The notes below the pieces were generated by a model. The model worked only from the letters and a program-made list of their open reading frames with translations. It made no database searches and was not told the origin of the DNA. A program made the translations under genes and the position numbers. Shown here piece after piece: positions 33,432 through 41,027 of a stretch of 41,027 bases of DNA. The first letter of the stretch is position 1, and every line of letters begins with the position of its first letter. The DNA is from an uncultured Lachnospiraceae bacterium (GTDB lineage: Bacteria; Bacillota; Clostridia; Lachnospirales; Lachnospiraceae), in NCBI GenBank assembly GCA_947174185.1, contig CAMWHY010000008.1, forward strand, positions 1 to 41,027. The letters run 5' to 3'.

Positions 33432-36017
33432 TTATGATCTGCACAGGGCTTTCAACTCCCCGTCCTGCACATCGATCAGAATGGTATCCCTTGCATGGAT
33501 CTCATCCGCTAAGATCAGCTTCGCGCTCAATGTCTCCACAGTCTTCTGAATATAACGTTTCAACGGTCTTGCGCCATACACCGGATCATAGCCATGCTCC
33601 GTAATATAACTTTTTGCGTCTGCTGACAGCTCCACGCTGATCTCCTTCTCCAGAAGGCGGCGGTTAAGCTCCTCGATAATCAGATCTACAATACCTGCAA
33701 TATTTTCCTTTGTCAACGGTTTAAACAGAATCACTTCATCCAGACGGTTTAAAAATTCCGGTCTAAAATGCAGTTTCAGTTCCTCCATGACTTCCGCCTG
33801 CGCCGCATCACTGATATTGCCGTTTTCATCTATCCCTTCCAACAGTGCCGGCGCGCCGATATTGGACGTCATGATCAGTATCGTATTCTTAAAATCCACT
33901 GTCCTTCCTCTGGAATCTGTGATCCTGCCGTCATCCAGCACCTGAAGAAGCACGTTAAATACATCCGGATGCGCCTTTTCCACTTCGTCGAAAAGTACAA
34001 CCGAGTAAGGTTTTCTTCGCACCGCCTCTGTCAGTTGTCCCCCTTCATCATAGCCCACATATCCCGGAGGCGCCCCGATCAGTCTTGCCACGGAATGCTT
34101 TTCCATATATTCACTCATATCCAGCCGGACGATATTCGCCTCGTCATCAAACAATGTCCGGGCTAAGGATTTGGCAAGCTCTGTCTTTCCCACGCCGGTG
34201 GGTCCTAAGAATAAGAAAGAACCGATGGGCTTCCCCGGATCTTTTATGCCCGCTTTGGAGCGGATGATCGCCTCAGACACTTTGGTCACGCCTTCCTCCT
34301 GCCCGATGACACGCTGATGCAGCTCCGCATCCAGATGTAGAATTTTGTTCCGTTCCGATTCCGTGAGTTTTGCTACCGGAATACCGGTCCACCTTGATAC
34401 GATCCGTGCAATCTCTTCGTCAGAGACGCTTTCATGCACCATGGAAGCCTCTTTCTTCTTTACAAGTTCTTCCTCCGACTCCAATTGTTTTTTGAGCGCG
34501 GGAAGCGTTCCGTAAGTAAGCTCCCCGGCACGTTCCAGATTGCCCTCCCGCTGTGCGATCTGGATCTCGTTATTCACGGATTCGATCTCTTCACGGAGCT
34601 TGGACAGCCGTTCCACCGCACCTTTTTCATTTTCCCACTGGGTCTTATCCTTATCAAACTGTTCCTTTGCCTCCGCCAGCTCCTTCTTCAGCGTCTCCAG
34701 CCGTTCCTGGCTCAGATGATCTTCTTCCTTTTTCAAGGCAGCTACCTCGATCTCCATCTGCATGATACGACGCTGCATTTCATCCAGTTCTGTGGGCATC
34801 GTGTCCAGCTCTGTCTTGATCAGGGCGCATGCCTCATCCACCAGATCGATAGCTTTGTCCGGAAGAAAACGGTCGGAAATATAGCGGTGGGAAAGTATTG
34901 CTGCGCTGACCAGCGCATTATCCATGATCTTCACGCCATGGAAAACCTCATATCGTTCCTTTAATCCCCGCAGGATAGATATCGTATCTTCCACTGTGGG
35001 CTCATCCACCTGCACCGGCTGGAACCGGCGTTCCAGCGCCTTATCCTTCTCCACGTATTTACGGTACTCGTCTAATGTGGTTGCACCGATACAGTGCAGC
35101 TCGCCCCGCGCCAGAAGGGGTTTTAACATATTGCCGGCATCCAGAGAGCCTTCCGTATTTCCTGCGCCCACGATGGTATGCAGCTCATCAATAAAGAGGA
35201 TGATCTTCCCCTCCGACTTTTTCACTTCATCCAGAACTGCTTTCAGACGTTCTTCAAACTCACCGCGATATTTTGCGCCCGCCACAAGCGCGCCCATATC
35301 CAGTGCAAAGAGCTGCTTATCTTTTAACGCCTGCGGCACGTCGCCCCTGACGATACGCTGTGCCAGCCCCTCTACCACCGCCGTCTTGCCGACGCCAGGC
35401 TCACCGATCAATACCGGATTATTTTTTGTCTTTCTGGACAGGATGCGGATCACATTGCGGATCTCGCCGTCCCTGCCGATCACCGGATCCAGCTTCTGGT
35501 TTCTCGCCCGCTCCACCAGATCCTGCCCGTATTTTTCCAAGGTATCATACGTCGCTTCCGGATTGTCGCTTGTCACCCTCTGATTTCCTCTGACCTGCAT
35601 CAGCGCATTCAGAAAACGATCCCTTGTCAGTCCGTATTCCTGAAACAGTTTCCTGATCTCTTTATTCGGATGCTTTAACATCGCAAGAAAAAGATGCTCC
35701 ACGGATACATAGTCGTCCCCCATGGCTTTCGCCTCATCCTCAGCGCTGATCAGCACCTTATTCAGATCCTGCCCCACCATGATCTGTCCGCCCTGTACCT
35801 TGACGCGTTTTGCAAGAGCCTGTTCCGCCCTTCCAATAAAATGTTCCTTGTCAATCTCCATCTTTTCAATCAGTTTTAAGATCAGACTGTCCGGGAGATT
35901 CAGAAGTGCGTACAGCAGATGCTCCTGCTCAATTTCCTGATTCCCGTATTCATAAGCCAGCTTTTCACAATCCTCTACCGCCTGCATGGAATTTTTCGTA
36001 AATTTTGATATATTCAT
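33432..36017 (-). CDS. clpB: ATP-dependent chaperone ClpB (disaggregase)
   Basis: A hexameric AAA+ machine that dissolves protein aggregates with DnaK. The 861-residue product has two Clp_N repeats (1-145), the first ATPase domain with GEPGVGKT at 205-212 and [10 protein letters not shown], and a long coiled middle domain (about 400-530). The second ATPase domain has [15 protein letters not shown] near 605 and [15 protein letters not shown]-terminal small domain completes the family layout, and no part is missing. It ends 130 bases before the tRNA promoter block. A CIRCE-like operator overlaps its promoter, so HrcA control and heat induction are expected. Confidence 0.97.
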   Translation of the reverse strand: MNISKFTKNSMQAVEDCEKLAYEYGNQEIEQEHLLYALLNLPDSLILKLIEKMEIDKEHFIGRAEQALAKRVKVQGGQIMVGQDLNKVLISAEDEAKAMGDDYVSVEHLFLAMLKHPNKEIRKLFQEYGLTRDRFLNALMQVRGNQRVTSDNPEATYDTLEKYGQDLVERARNQKLDPVIGRDGEIRNVIRILSRKTKNNPVLIGEPGVGKTAVVEGLAQRIVRGDVPQALKDKQLFALDMGALVAGAKYRGEFEERLKAVLDEVKKSEGKIILFIDELHTIVGAGNTEGSLDAGNMLKPLLARGELHCIGATTLDEYRKYVEKDKALERRFQPVQVDEPTVEDTISILRGLKERYEVFHGVKIMDNALVSAAILSHRYISDRFLPDKAIDLVDEACALIKTELDTMPTELDEMQRRIMQMEIEVAALKKEEDHLSQERLETLKKELAEAKEQFDKDKTQWENEKGAVERLSKLREEIESVNNEIQIAQREGNLERAGELTYGTLPALKKQLESEEELVKKKEASMVHESVSDEEIARIVSRWTGIPVAKLTESERNKILHLDAELHQRVIGQEEGVTKVSEAIIRSKAGIKDPGKPIGSFLFLGPTGVGKTELAKSLARTLFDDEANIVRLDMSEYMEKHSVARLIGAPPGYVGYDEGGQLTEAVRRKPYSVVLFDEVEKAHPDVFNVLLQVLDDGRITDSRGRTVDFKNTILIMTSNIGAPALLEGIDENGNISDAAQAEVMEELKLHFRPEFLNRLDEVILFKPLTKENIAGIVDLIIEELNRRLLEKEISVELSADAKSYITEHGYDPVYGARPLKRYIQKTVETLSAKLILADEIHARDTILIDVQDGELKALCRS

Positions 36018-36117
36018 ACCCTCACCCTGCCTTTCTATGCCCGCCTGTATACGCAGCCCATAACATTTCAGCCCCGTAACTACTTCCTGTTAGATTATTT
36101 TATCACTTTACATAATA

Positions 36118-36160
36118 TATATACCACAAATTGTTAGCCACTTCAATAGGTGAGTGCTAA
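36118..36160 (-). promoter_or_regulatory. clpB promoter overlapped by a CIRCE-like operator
   Basis: TTAGCCACT-n9-GAGTGCTAA (36134-36160) matches the HrcA-binding CIRCE element (TTAGCACTC-n9-GAGTGCTAA), with one perfect arm and one imperfect arm. On the minus strand TTGAAG (36146-36141), 17 bases and TATATA (36123-36118) form a promoter whose -35 lies inside the CIRCE spacer. The start of clpB is about 100 bases further. Confidence 0.8.
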
Positions 36161-36184
36161 TTTTTTATTTTTATTTCCTAAAAT

Positions 36185-36240
36185 AAAAAGACAGCAGCAC
36201 CACCACAAGAATCTTGTGTGATAACTGCCGCCGTCTTTTT
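36185..36240. terminator. Terminator between the 208-residue orphan gene and clpB
   Basis: AAAAAGAC and GTCTTTTT enclose a nested CACAAG/CTTGTG stem. A T run follows on either strand. It can end transcription from the minus-strand gene at 36342. Confidence 0.7.
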
Positions 36241-36341
36241 ATATTAAGTAGTGCAGCCGTAAATAATAACTGGCAATATCGCACTGCCTATCAAACCTTT
36301 GCCGCATCAGTACTCCGCGCTTCCCTATCAGCGTTTGAAGC

Positions 36342-36968
36342 CTACTCCTTTGATGCGTAATAATCCTCAAAAAGCTGTCTGGCCGCATCCATCGTATCCT
36401 TACAGATACCCGGAAGTTCTCTGCCCCAGGTTCCCGTTGCCATTTTAAAACCTTTTTCCATGGCTTTCTGCATTTCTTTCATTTTCTCAACATCGTCTCC
36501 TGCAAGCGCGCTTGCAAAGTCAAAGAGGCGCTGGGAAGTCTGCTTTACGCCCCAGTATCCATCCTCTGCGATATCCGCCTGTGCCTGCGACTTCGTAGCG
36601 GCATCTACAGTAAATTTACCACTGGAGAGCACTCTCCATAAGGATTCATCCCCGGAAGCTATACTGTAAGATTTCCCCTGACCACTCACCATCTGGCGCA
36701 CAATTTTCAGTAAGCTCTGTTCTCTGGCTGCCTGATCAGCCTTCAGCCGATCCACCAGAGCCGCTCTATCACTCTTGCTCATCTTATTGACCGAATAAGT
36801 TGCGTCAGTCTTCTCTTTGCTTTCTGATTTTTCATATACAGCGGCTTCCTCTACTGCCTTGGTCTCTTTACTTTCCGCAGTCTTTTCAGCCGTCTTCCCT
36901 GTCTGCTCCTTCTCATAGCCTGAATAAACGCCTGAAGAAGCTGTGCCCGTTACTGCACCTACACTCAT
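36342..36968 (-). CDS. Conserved Lachnospiraceae-type hypothetical protein
   Basis: A 208-residue protein starting MSVGAVTGTASSGVYSGYE, with AGGAGG seven bases before the ATG at 36968. The first 60 residues are low complexity (Lys, Glu, Thr, Ala, Ser). The remaining domain is helical, with KSDRAALVDRLKADQAAREQSL, DIAEDGYWGVKQTSQRLFDFASALAGDD and FKMATGTWGRELPGICKDTMDAA as blocks. The pattern of GYWGVxQTSxRxxDFAxALxG and a following xxTWGxELPxI is one I recall from unannotated Lachnospiraceae proteins, and no function is known to me. No signal peptide or membrane helix. It is monocistronic with its own terminator. Confidence 0.8.
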   Translation of the reverse strand: MSVGAVTGTASSGVYSGYEKEQTGKTAEKTAESKETKAVEEAAVYEKSESKEKTDATYSVNKMSKSDRAALVDRLKADQAAREQSLLKIVRQMVSGQGKSYSIASGDESLWRVLSSGKFTVDAATKSQAQADIAEDGYWGVKQTSQRLFDFASALAGDDVEKMKEMQKAMEKGFKMATGTWGRELPGICKDTMDAARQLFEDYYASKE

Positions 36969-36989
36969 AATGATTCCTCCTGTCTTCAT

Positions 36990-37522
36990 TTTTCATAAGC
37001 CCTGTTTGATACACAGTCTCACTGCATGATAAAACACGCAATCACCCTGCATTTATAACACATGGGCAAACTTGCTCTGTCTAAATTGAGAAACGGATTC
37101 CGCTTGAGACAAGCGTTACATGTCCTCCATCAATCTGGAAAACACGGATAGATATGCAATCTCCCAACGAAAGGAAAATAACTCTGTATACCGACTATCC
37201 ATGTCCAATGCAGAATGCCGAAATCCATTTCGGACAGATTTTCCACAAAAGATTCTCTCTGAAAAACTTCTGTTATTCTTTATATCGGAGGTTATGAATA
37301 ATCTCTTAACCCCAAAGCACGATTCGACTATAAAGATCACCAAATGACCATTAATCGTATGCCGGATGTTCCGGCTCATCATTAATCAACTCAAATAATC
37401 TAAGTAGAAAATGCAATTTATATCTGTAATTTTCTGTGGTAATGTGTTAAACTATAAAAGGTTTAAACGAAAAATATTTTTATTAAAATGCTAAATTTTG
37501 AAATTAAGAAGGGAGCGCAACA
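36990..37522. other. 533-base gap, no convincing gene
   Basis: Two short overlapping frames exist (37120-37347 plus, 75 codons; 37116-37382 minus, 88 codons), but neither has a ribosome binding site and neither is recognisable. The last 100 bases are A/T-rich and hold the promoter region and GGGAG ribosome binding site of the chemoreceptor at 37523. A TATAAA sequence near 37455 is a possible -10. The segment may be the remnant of a decayed gene. Confidence 0.5.
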
Positions 37523-39010
37523 ATGAATTACAAGAATTTATCTGATATGCAACGTGCTAACGGAACAAGCGTCATCGCATATTCGCTTATGAACATTGTT
37601 CTGGTAATTTGCTATCTGGTCGAAGTCATTAAGGGAGACAGGGACATACCATACTACATCGCATTCTGCGCACTCGCACTGATTCCGCTGATTGCCTGTA
37701 TCATTATCTATAAAAGGAATCAAAATTCGCCCACGATACCGTATCTGATGACCATAGGCTTTACCGTATTTTATCTTTATATCTTGTTTACAACCACTTC
37801 GCCGGTAGCTTATACATACGGTTTTATGATCGCAGTCTTATTAATTTCATATAACAACGTCCGTTTATCTGTTTACTATGTTGCGGTCGTCACACTGGGC
37901 AATATCATCCAGGTTGCAGTTATGGGCTTTTCTGGCGACATAACCAAAGATTTGCTTCCGGATATTGAGATCCGTATCGGTTCTGTCGTCCTGTTTTCTT
38001 TATTTTTGTATATGTCCACAATTGTATCTGATAAGATCAATAAAAACCGTCTGGAGCTGGTAGAATCAGAACAAGAACACACCAAAAATATGATGCAGCA
38101 GATCCTGCAGATTGCAGATCAGATGAGTTCTTCCATCCAGATTGTTACAGAAAAAATGAATATATTGGAATCTACCGCTGAAAAAACCAAATTTTCCATG
38201 CAGGAAGTTGCACAGGGCAACAATGAAACTGTGGATTCCATACAGATGCAGATGGAACAAACGGAAGAGATCCAGCAGAGTATCCAAAGGGTCAGCGAGT
38301 CTTCTATTTCTATTATAGAAAATATCAGATCCACACAGCAGGAGCTGAATGATTCAAAACACAGTATTAATGACCTGATCAGATATGTCAATGTTTCCAA
38401 TGAAGCTAATGAAAGTGTTTCCAGAGAACTTGCGGAACTAAATGAATATACAAACCAGATGCAGTCAATCATTGATATGATCGACAATATCACTTCACAA
38501 ACAAGTCTGCTCTCCTTAAATGCAAGCATTGAAGCAGCCCGTGCCGGAGAAGCCGGAAAAGGCTTTGCCGTTGTTGCTTCCGAAATTTCCAATCTTGCAA
38601 CGCAGACCCAAAATGCTACTGTTGACATTACGACTCTGATCGGCAACATTTCCAATGAACTTACTGAAGTAGTTAAGGTCATAGAAAACATGATACATAA
38701 TATTCAGGCACAAAATGAAGCTGCCAACAACACGGCAAGAAACTTCGAGACCATCGCAGAAAAGACAGAACAGGTTGCCACTTCGGCAGGGCAGATGAGA
38801 CAGATGGTCAAGGAACTGGGAAGCGCCAACGAAGTTATCGTCAAAGGCATTGAGACCATCTCCGCAGTTACAGAAGAAGTCACCGCCCACTCTACGGAAA
38901 CTCTGAACGTTAGTGAAGAAAATAATGCGATTACCATCGAGGTCGGACAGATCATTAACAATCTGAACCAGATGGCTAACAGGCTTCGTTCTATGGAGCA
39001 GCAGCCATAA
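37523..39010 (+). CDS. Methyl-accepting chemotaxis protein with six-helix membrane sensor
   Basis: A 495-residue receptor. The first 175 residues contain six membrane helices with very short loops, so it has no extracellular ligand-binding domain and may sense the membrane or proton/redox state. No HAMP domain is visible. The rest is a long coiled-coil MCP signalling domain. Its tip is TSLLSLNASIEAARAGEAGKG (split here: SLLSLNASIEAARAG, EAGKGFAVVASEIS), the conserved CheW/CheA contact site near residue 335. Glutamine/glutamate-rich helices on both sides may carry methylation sites. It starts at an ATG with GGGAG upstream and ends before a strong terminator at 39060. It is on the opposite strand to its neighbours. 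Confidence 0.93.
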   Translation: MNYKNLSDMQRANGTSVIAYSLMNIVLVICYLVEVIKGDRDIPYYIAFCALALIPLIACIIIYKRNQNSPTIPYLMTIGFTVFYLYILFTTTSPVAYTYGFMIAVLLISYNNVRLSVYYVAVVTLGNIIQVAVMGFSGDITKDLLPDIEIRIGSVVLFSLFLYMSTIVSDKINKNRLELVESEQEHTKNMMQQILQIADQMSSSIQIVTEKMNILESTAEKTKFSMQEVAQGNNETVDSIQMQMEQTEEIQQSIQRVSESSISIIENIRSTQQELNDSKHSINDLIRYVNVSNEANESVSRELAELNEYTNQMQSIIDMIDNITSQTSLLSLNASIEAARAGEAGKGFAVVASEISNLATQTQNATVDITTLIGNISNELTEVVKVIENMIHNIQAQNEAANNTARNFETIAEKTEQVATSAGQMRQMVKELGSANEVIVKGIETISAVTEEVTAHSTETLNVSEENNAITIEVGQIINNLNQMANRLRSMEQQP

Positions 39011-39059
39011 CATAATATGTCATACATTTCATAATATGATCAATACAAAATTATCAATG

Positions 39060-39093
39060 AAATCCCCCGTCGCTTCACAGTGACGGGGGATTT
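39060..39093. terminator. Bidirectional terminator after the chemoreceptor gene
   Basis: A perfect 12-bp stem, AAATCCCCCGTC against GACGGGGGATTT, has a ten-base loop. It lies between convergent genes ending at 39010 (plus) and 39124 (minus). Confidence 0.9.
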
Positions 39094-39123
39094 TATCAAC
39101 TCTTATAATGAGAACAGGTTCAT

Positions 39124-39801
39124 TTACAACTCTTCTGCCGGTTTTGACTGCGGTTTACTGCAGGTAATCGTCAAATTGCCATTTCTACAGCGGATCGCAT
39201 CAATCAACTCCTTCTCCTTCTTCGGATCCTTCAGGACGATCTCATAACTCAGTTCAAACATACTTCCCAGATCGGTAGTTTTGACCTTTATCAGTTCTGC
39301 AGAGACCAGATATTGCTCAAATATTTCATTAAACACATCTTCATAATCCAGATTTTCCGGAATCAATACATTCAGCGTCTTATACTTCCTTCCTGATTCA
39401 GCAAAATGAGTTGCATTGATCAGGAAAAATACCAGTCCCACAACAGCCACGATACATATACTGAACGTAAGATATCCCATACCGTTTGCCAGCCCTACAA
39501 CAATAGAAAAAAACAACGCCGTCATATCCTTGGAATTGCCTGGCGCCGAACGGAAACGCAGCAGCGCAAATGCTCCCATAACTGCAATGGACGTACCCAG
39601 ATTGCCATTGACGATCATGATTACTACCTGAACCAATGCCGGAAGCAGAACCAGCGCTGTAACAAAGTTCTTGGTATAGTGGGACCGGTACATATAAATC
39701 AGGGCAATCATAAAGCCGCAGGCAATGGACGCCCCGGTGCAGATCAGAAGCTCCGAAACGCTCATCAGACCTTCCGCCTCATTAAGTATGCTTGTAAACA
39801 T
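39124..39801 (-). CDS. DUF4956 membrane protein paired with a VTC-domain protein
   Basis: A 225-residue membrane protein of the DUF4956 type. Four hydrophobic helices lie in the first 130 residues, including FRSAPGNSKDMTALFFSIVVGLANGMGY between the third and fourth, which is the family signature (blocks FRSAPGNSKD and GLANGMGYL). A cytoplasmic C-terminal domain (about 140-225) follows with a ferredoxin-like look. GAGGAGAAGG precedes the ATG. The gene follows a VTC-domain gene after 50 bases, and the pairing is conserved in many bacteria. By association with VTC it is thought to be part of a polyphosphate-related complex, but its own role is unknown. Confidence 0.85.
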   Translation of the reverse strand: MFTSILNEAEGLMSVSELLICTGASIACGFMIALIYMYRSHYTKNFVTALVLLPALVQVVIMIVNGNLGTSIAVMGAFALLRFRSAPGNSKDMTALFFSIVVGLANGMGYLTFSICIVAVVGLVFFLINATHFAESGRKYKTLNVLIPENLDYEDVFNEIFEQYLVSAELIKVKTTDLGSMFELSYEIVLKDPKKEKELIDAIRCRNGNLTITCSKPQSKPAEEL

Positions 39802-39851
39802 ATCCTTCTCCTCGTTGTTGTTCTTTTATATATATTTCTTTTCCATTCCAT

Positions 39852-40550
39852 TTAAATAGGTATGGATAGACCGTTCTTCCCCTTATAGATACTGCCATAC
39901 TTTGAAAAAGAATTGGGATAAATCTGTAGTTCCGACAACATCGATGCAAACCATTTCGGCAGGGCAACCGGCGCTTTCAGTTCTAAGACTCTGATATCCT
40001 CATCAAAGAACAGCTCCCCCTCATCTCCCGCCAAGAGGTCAAGCGCATCCTCCCTGCTCCTGATCCCGCGGTCTATCGTAAATCTGACGCTGTCCTGTTC
40101 CGCCAGATAATACGCCTGTCTGTCATATGCCAAAAACAGGCTTGGCTGCAACGGATAAAAATGCAGTGCATAATCGATCTCCTGTAAAATCTGACAGTCG
40201 TATTCTCCGGGATAAACGCCCTGCTCCAGATATGCTTTCGCCGTATGTAATGGCATCTCAATCCTACGTTTATAAACCGTTCCCTTCCACTTCTTCTTCA
40301 GTTCCAGATAGACCGTGGAATCCTCTGTGGGAATACCATAGCTTCTAAGCCGCAGCTTTTCCTTATAGACCGGCTTGTCAATGGAACGGCGGATCAGCTC
40401 ATGGTTCTCCGTATCATAATAAATATTGCAGACCGTATGCAGGCCGTACGCATCTAAGACCGCACGCTCCCCCAGAAGGGAAAACAGTTCCTGAGCCTGT
40501 TCCTTTGTCAAAAGATACTTTTTCTCTACCCGCTTAAAGGTACTATTCAT
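39852..40550 (-). CDS. VTC-domain polyphosphate polymerase-like protein
   Basis: A 233-residue protein consisting of a VTC domain, the catalytic fold of eukaryotic polyphosphate polymerase (triphosphate tunnel metalloenzyme superfamily). Tunnel residues are visible: FKRVEKKYLL at the N-terminus, YKEKLRLRSYG, VYLELKKKWKGTVYKRR (basic wall), DRQAYYL, FTIDRGIRSRE and VLELKAP near the C-terminus. Chosen start: ATG at 40550 with GGAGC seven bases upstream; a longer reading begins 17 codons earlier without family similarity. It is transcribed with the DUF4956 gene. A CotH-like protein, often the third member, is not in this cluster. Confidence 0.88.
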   Translation of the reverse strand: MNSTFKRVEKKYLLTKEQAQELFSLLGERAVLDAYGLHTVCNIYYDTENHELIRRSIDKPVYKEKLRLRSYGIPTEDSTVYLELKKKWKGTVYKRRIEMPLHTAKAYLEQGVYPGEYDCQILQEIDYALHFYPLQPSLFLAYDRQAYYLAEQDSVRFTIDRGIRSREDALDLLAGDEGELFFDEDIRVLELKAPVALPKWFASMLSELQIYPNSFSKYGSIYKGKNGLSIPI

Positions 40551-40581
40551 ATTCTTTGCTCCATGATATTCTTTTAGCAAG

Positions 40582-40620
40582 AAAAGGGGGGATACTCCCA
40601 TTAGGGAAGCATCCCCTTTT
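40582..40620 (-). terminator. Terminator after the small orphan gene
   Basis: On the minus strand AAAAGGGGATGCTTCCC pairs with GGGAGTATCCCCCCTTTT around TAAT, followed by CTT. It separates the 94-residue gene from the VTC operon. Confidence 0.8.
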
Positions 40621-40634
40621 ATTGTTTTTGGTTT

Positions 40635-40919
40635 TTATACTGCAGATACCATCGGAATCGTATCCGCGCTAAATCTTGTCATTGTTCTCATCTGTGCCAT
40701 GATATCCTGATAATCCATCGCTTCCGGCTGCTTCAATAGATGATCTTTCGTCTCGTTCCGTAAAGGCTGCTGATCCATCTTTTCCACAACTGCTGTCGTT
40801 TCCCCGCGGGTTGTCTCCTGTCCAATCTTTTTCACAGGCTGAAGACTTCTCGGATTGCCGTACACTGCCGAAACTCTATAATTATGTAATCCAAACGAAC
40901 CTATGCCGCCGATCCGCAT
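40635..40919 (-). CDS. Hypothetical small protein
   Basis: Not recognised. The 94-residue product starts MRIGGIGSFGLHNYRVSAVYG, from the ATG at 40919 with AGAGGAG eleven bases upstream. A GTG four codons earlier directly abuts this ribosome binding site and is unlikely. The sequence is hydrophilic, with no signal peptide or membrane helix. A charged linker in the middle (TRGETTAVVEKMDQQPLRNETKD) leads to a C-terminal helix with YQDIMAQMRTMTRFSADTIPMVSAV. The N-terminus resembles, in style only, the starts of the proteins at 24534 and 36342. It is monocistronic, with a strong terminator downstream and the window edge 108 bases upstream. Confidence 0.7.
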   Translation of the reverse strand: MRIGGIGSFGLHNYRVSAVYGNPRSLQPVKKIGQETTRGETTAVVEKMDQQPLRNETKDHLLKQPEAMDYQDIMAQMRTMTRFSADTIPMVSAV

Positions 40920-41027
40920 GCTGTCATTCACTCCTCTTCCCTAAATCTCTGATATCTCACTTTTTCGTTCATTTTACCATATTATTTTAACTATGCCAAG
41001 GTATATTCTAAAATTAATGTGAAGCAA

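Noticed and set aside
37116-37382. 88-codon minus-strand frame overlapping a 75-codon plus-strand frame
   Set aside because: Neither has a ribosome binding site or recognisable similarity, and they overlap each other; treated as non-coding.

Overview
The window looks like chromosomal DNA of a Gram-positive, endospore-lineage Clostridia, most likely family Lachnospiraceae. The evidence is a SCIFF ribosomal peptide with its radical SAM maturase beside a fused SecDF, a TIGR04086-type membrane protein, sigma-H directly after ispF-cysS-mrnC-rlmB, strong GGAGG-type ribosome binding sites, a HrcA/CIRCE operator before clpB, and a MurE carrying the meso-DAP signature. No phage, insertion sequence or CRISPR array was seen.

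Layout. 1-7955 (minus): a housekeeping operon murE-priA-def-fmt-zinc peptidase-rsmB-rlmN (rlmN is cut by the window edge). 8220-11106 (minus): a degenerate acyltransferase-3 membrane protein and recJ. 11283-12449 (plus): a membrane-anchored, trigger-factor-like protein, ending in a shared terminator against the minus-strand block 12521-18000, which is GH25 muramidase, secDF, SCIFF maturase, the 47-residue SCIFF peptide and a TIGR04086-like protein. 18197-19525 (plus): a CNNM/CBS transporter-like protein convergent with sigH. 19544-23523 (minus): sigH, rlmB, mrnC, cysS, ispF. 23591-28079 (minus): signalling genes, namely a soluble chemoreceptor, a hypothetical protein, a zinc-ribbon protein with long tandem repeats, an HPt protein and a REC-HD-GYP regulator. 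28381-32931 (minus): an AgrC/AgrA-like two-component system and three unrecognised membrane-associated proteins. 33151-33301: tRNA-Met and tRNA-Val. 33432-36017: clpB. 36342-40919: a hypothetical protein, a second chemoreceptor, a VTC/DUF4956 polyphosphate-type pair and another small hypothetical protein.

The best candidate for an undescribed system is 28381-33024. A LytTR regulator and GHKL kinase are encoded without any agrB/agrD. A pair of 16-bp direct repeats (minus-strand consensus TRGTCRTTTSGTGCAA, 20-21 bp period) lies before the regulator gene, and a second pair lies just after the kinase gene, in front of the membrane-protein genes. This suggests a self-regulating circuit whose main output is the adjacent membrane module. 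Other points are a tRNA-Val with a G3:U70 acceptor pair (the classic alanine identity element), an IspF with a cysteine-rich tail, an acyltransferase-3 protein lacking its conserved histidines, and the repeat-rich zinc-ribbon protein. All functional statements come from reading the sequence and family knowledge; no database search was run.
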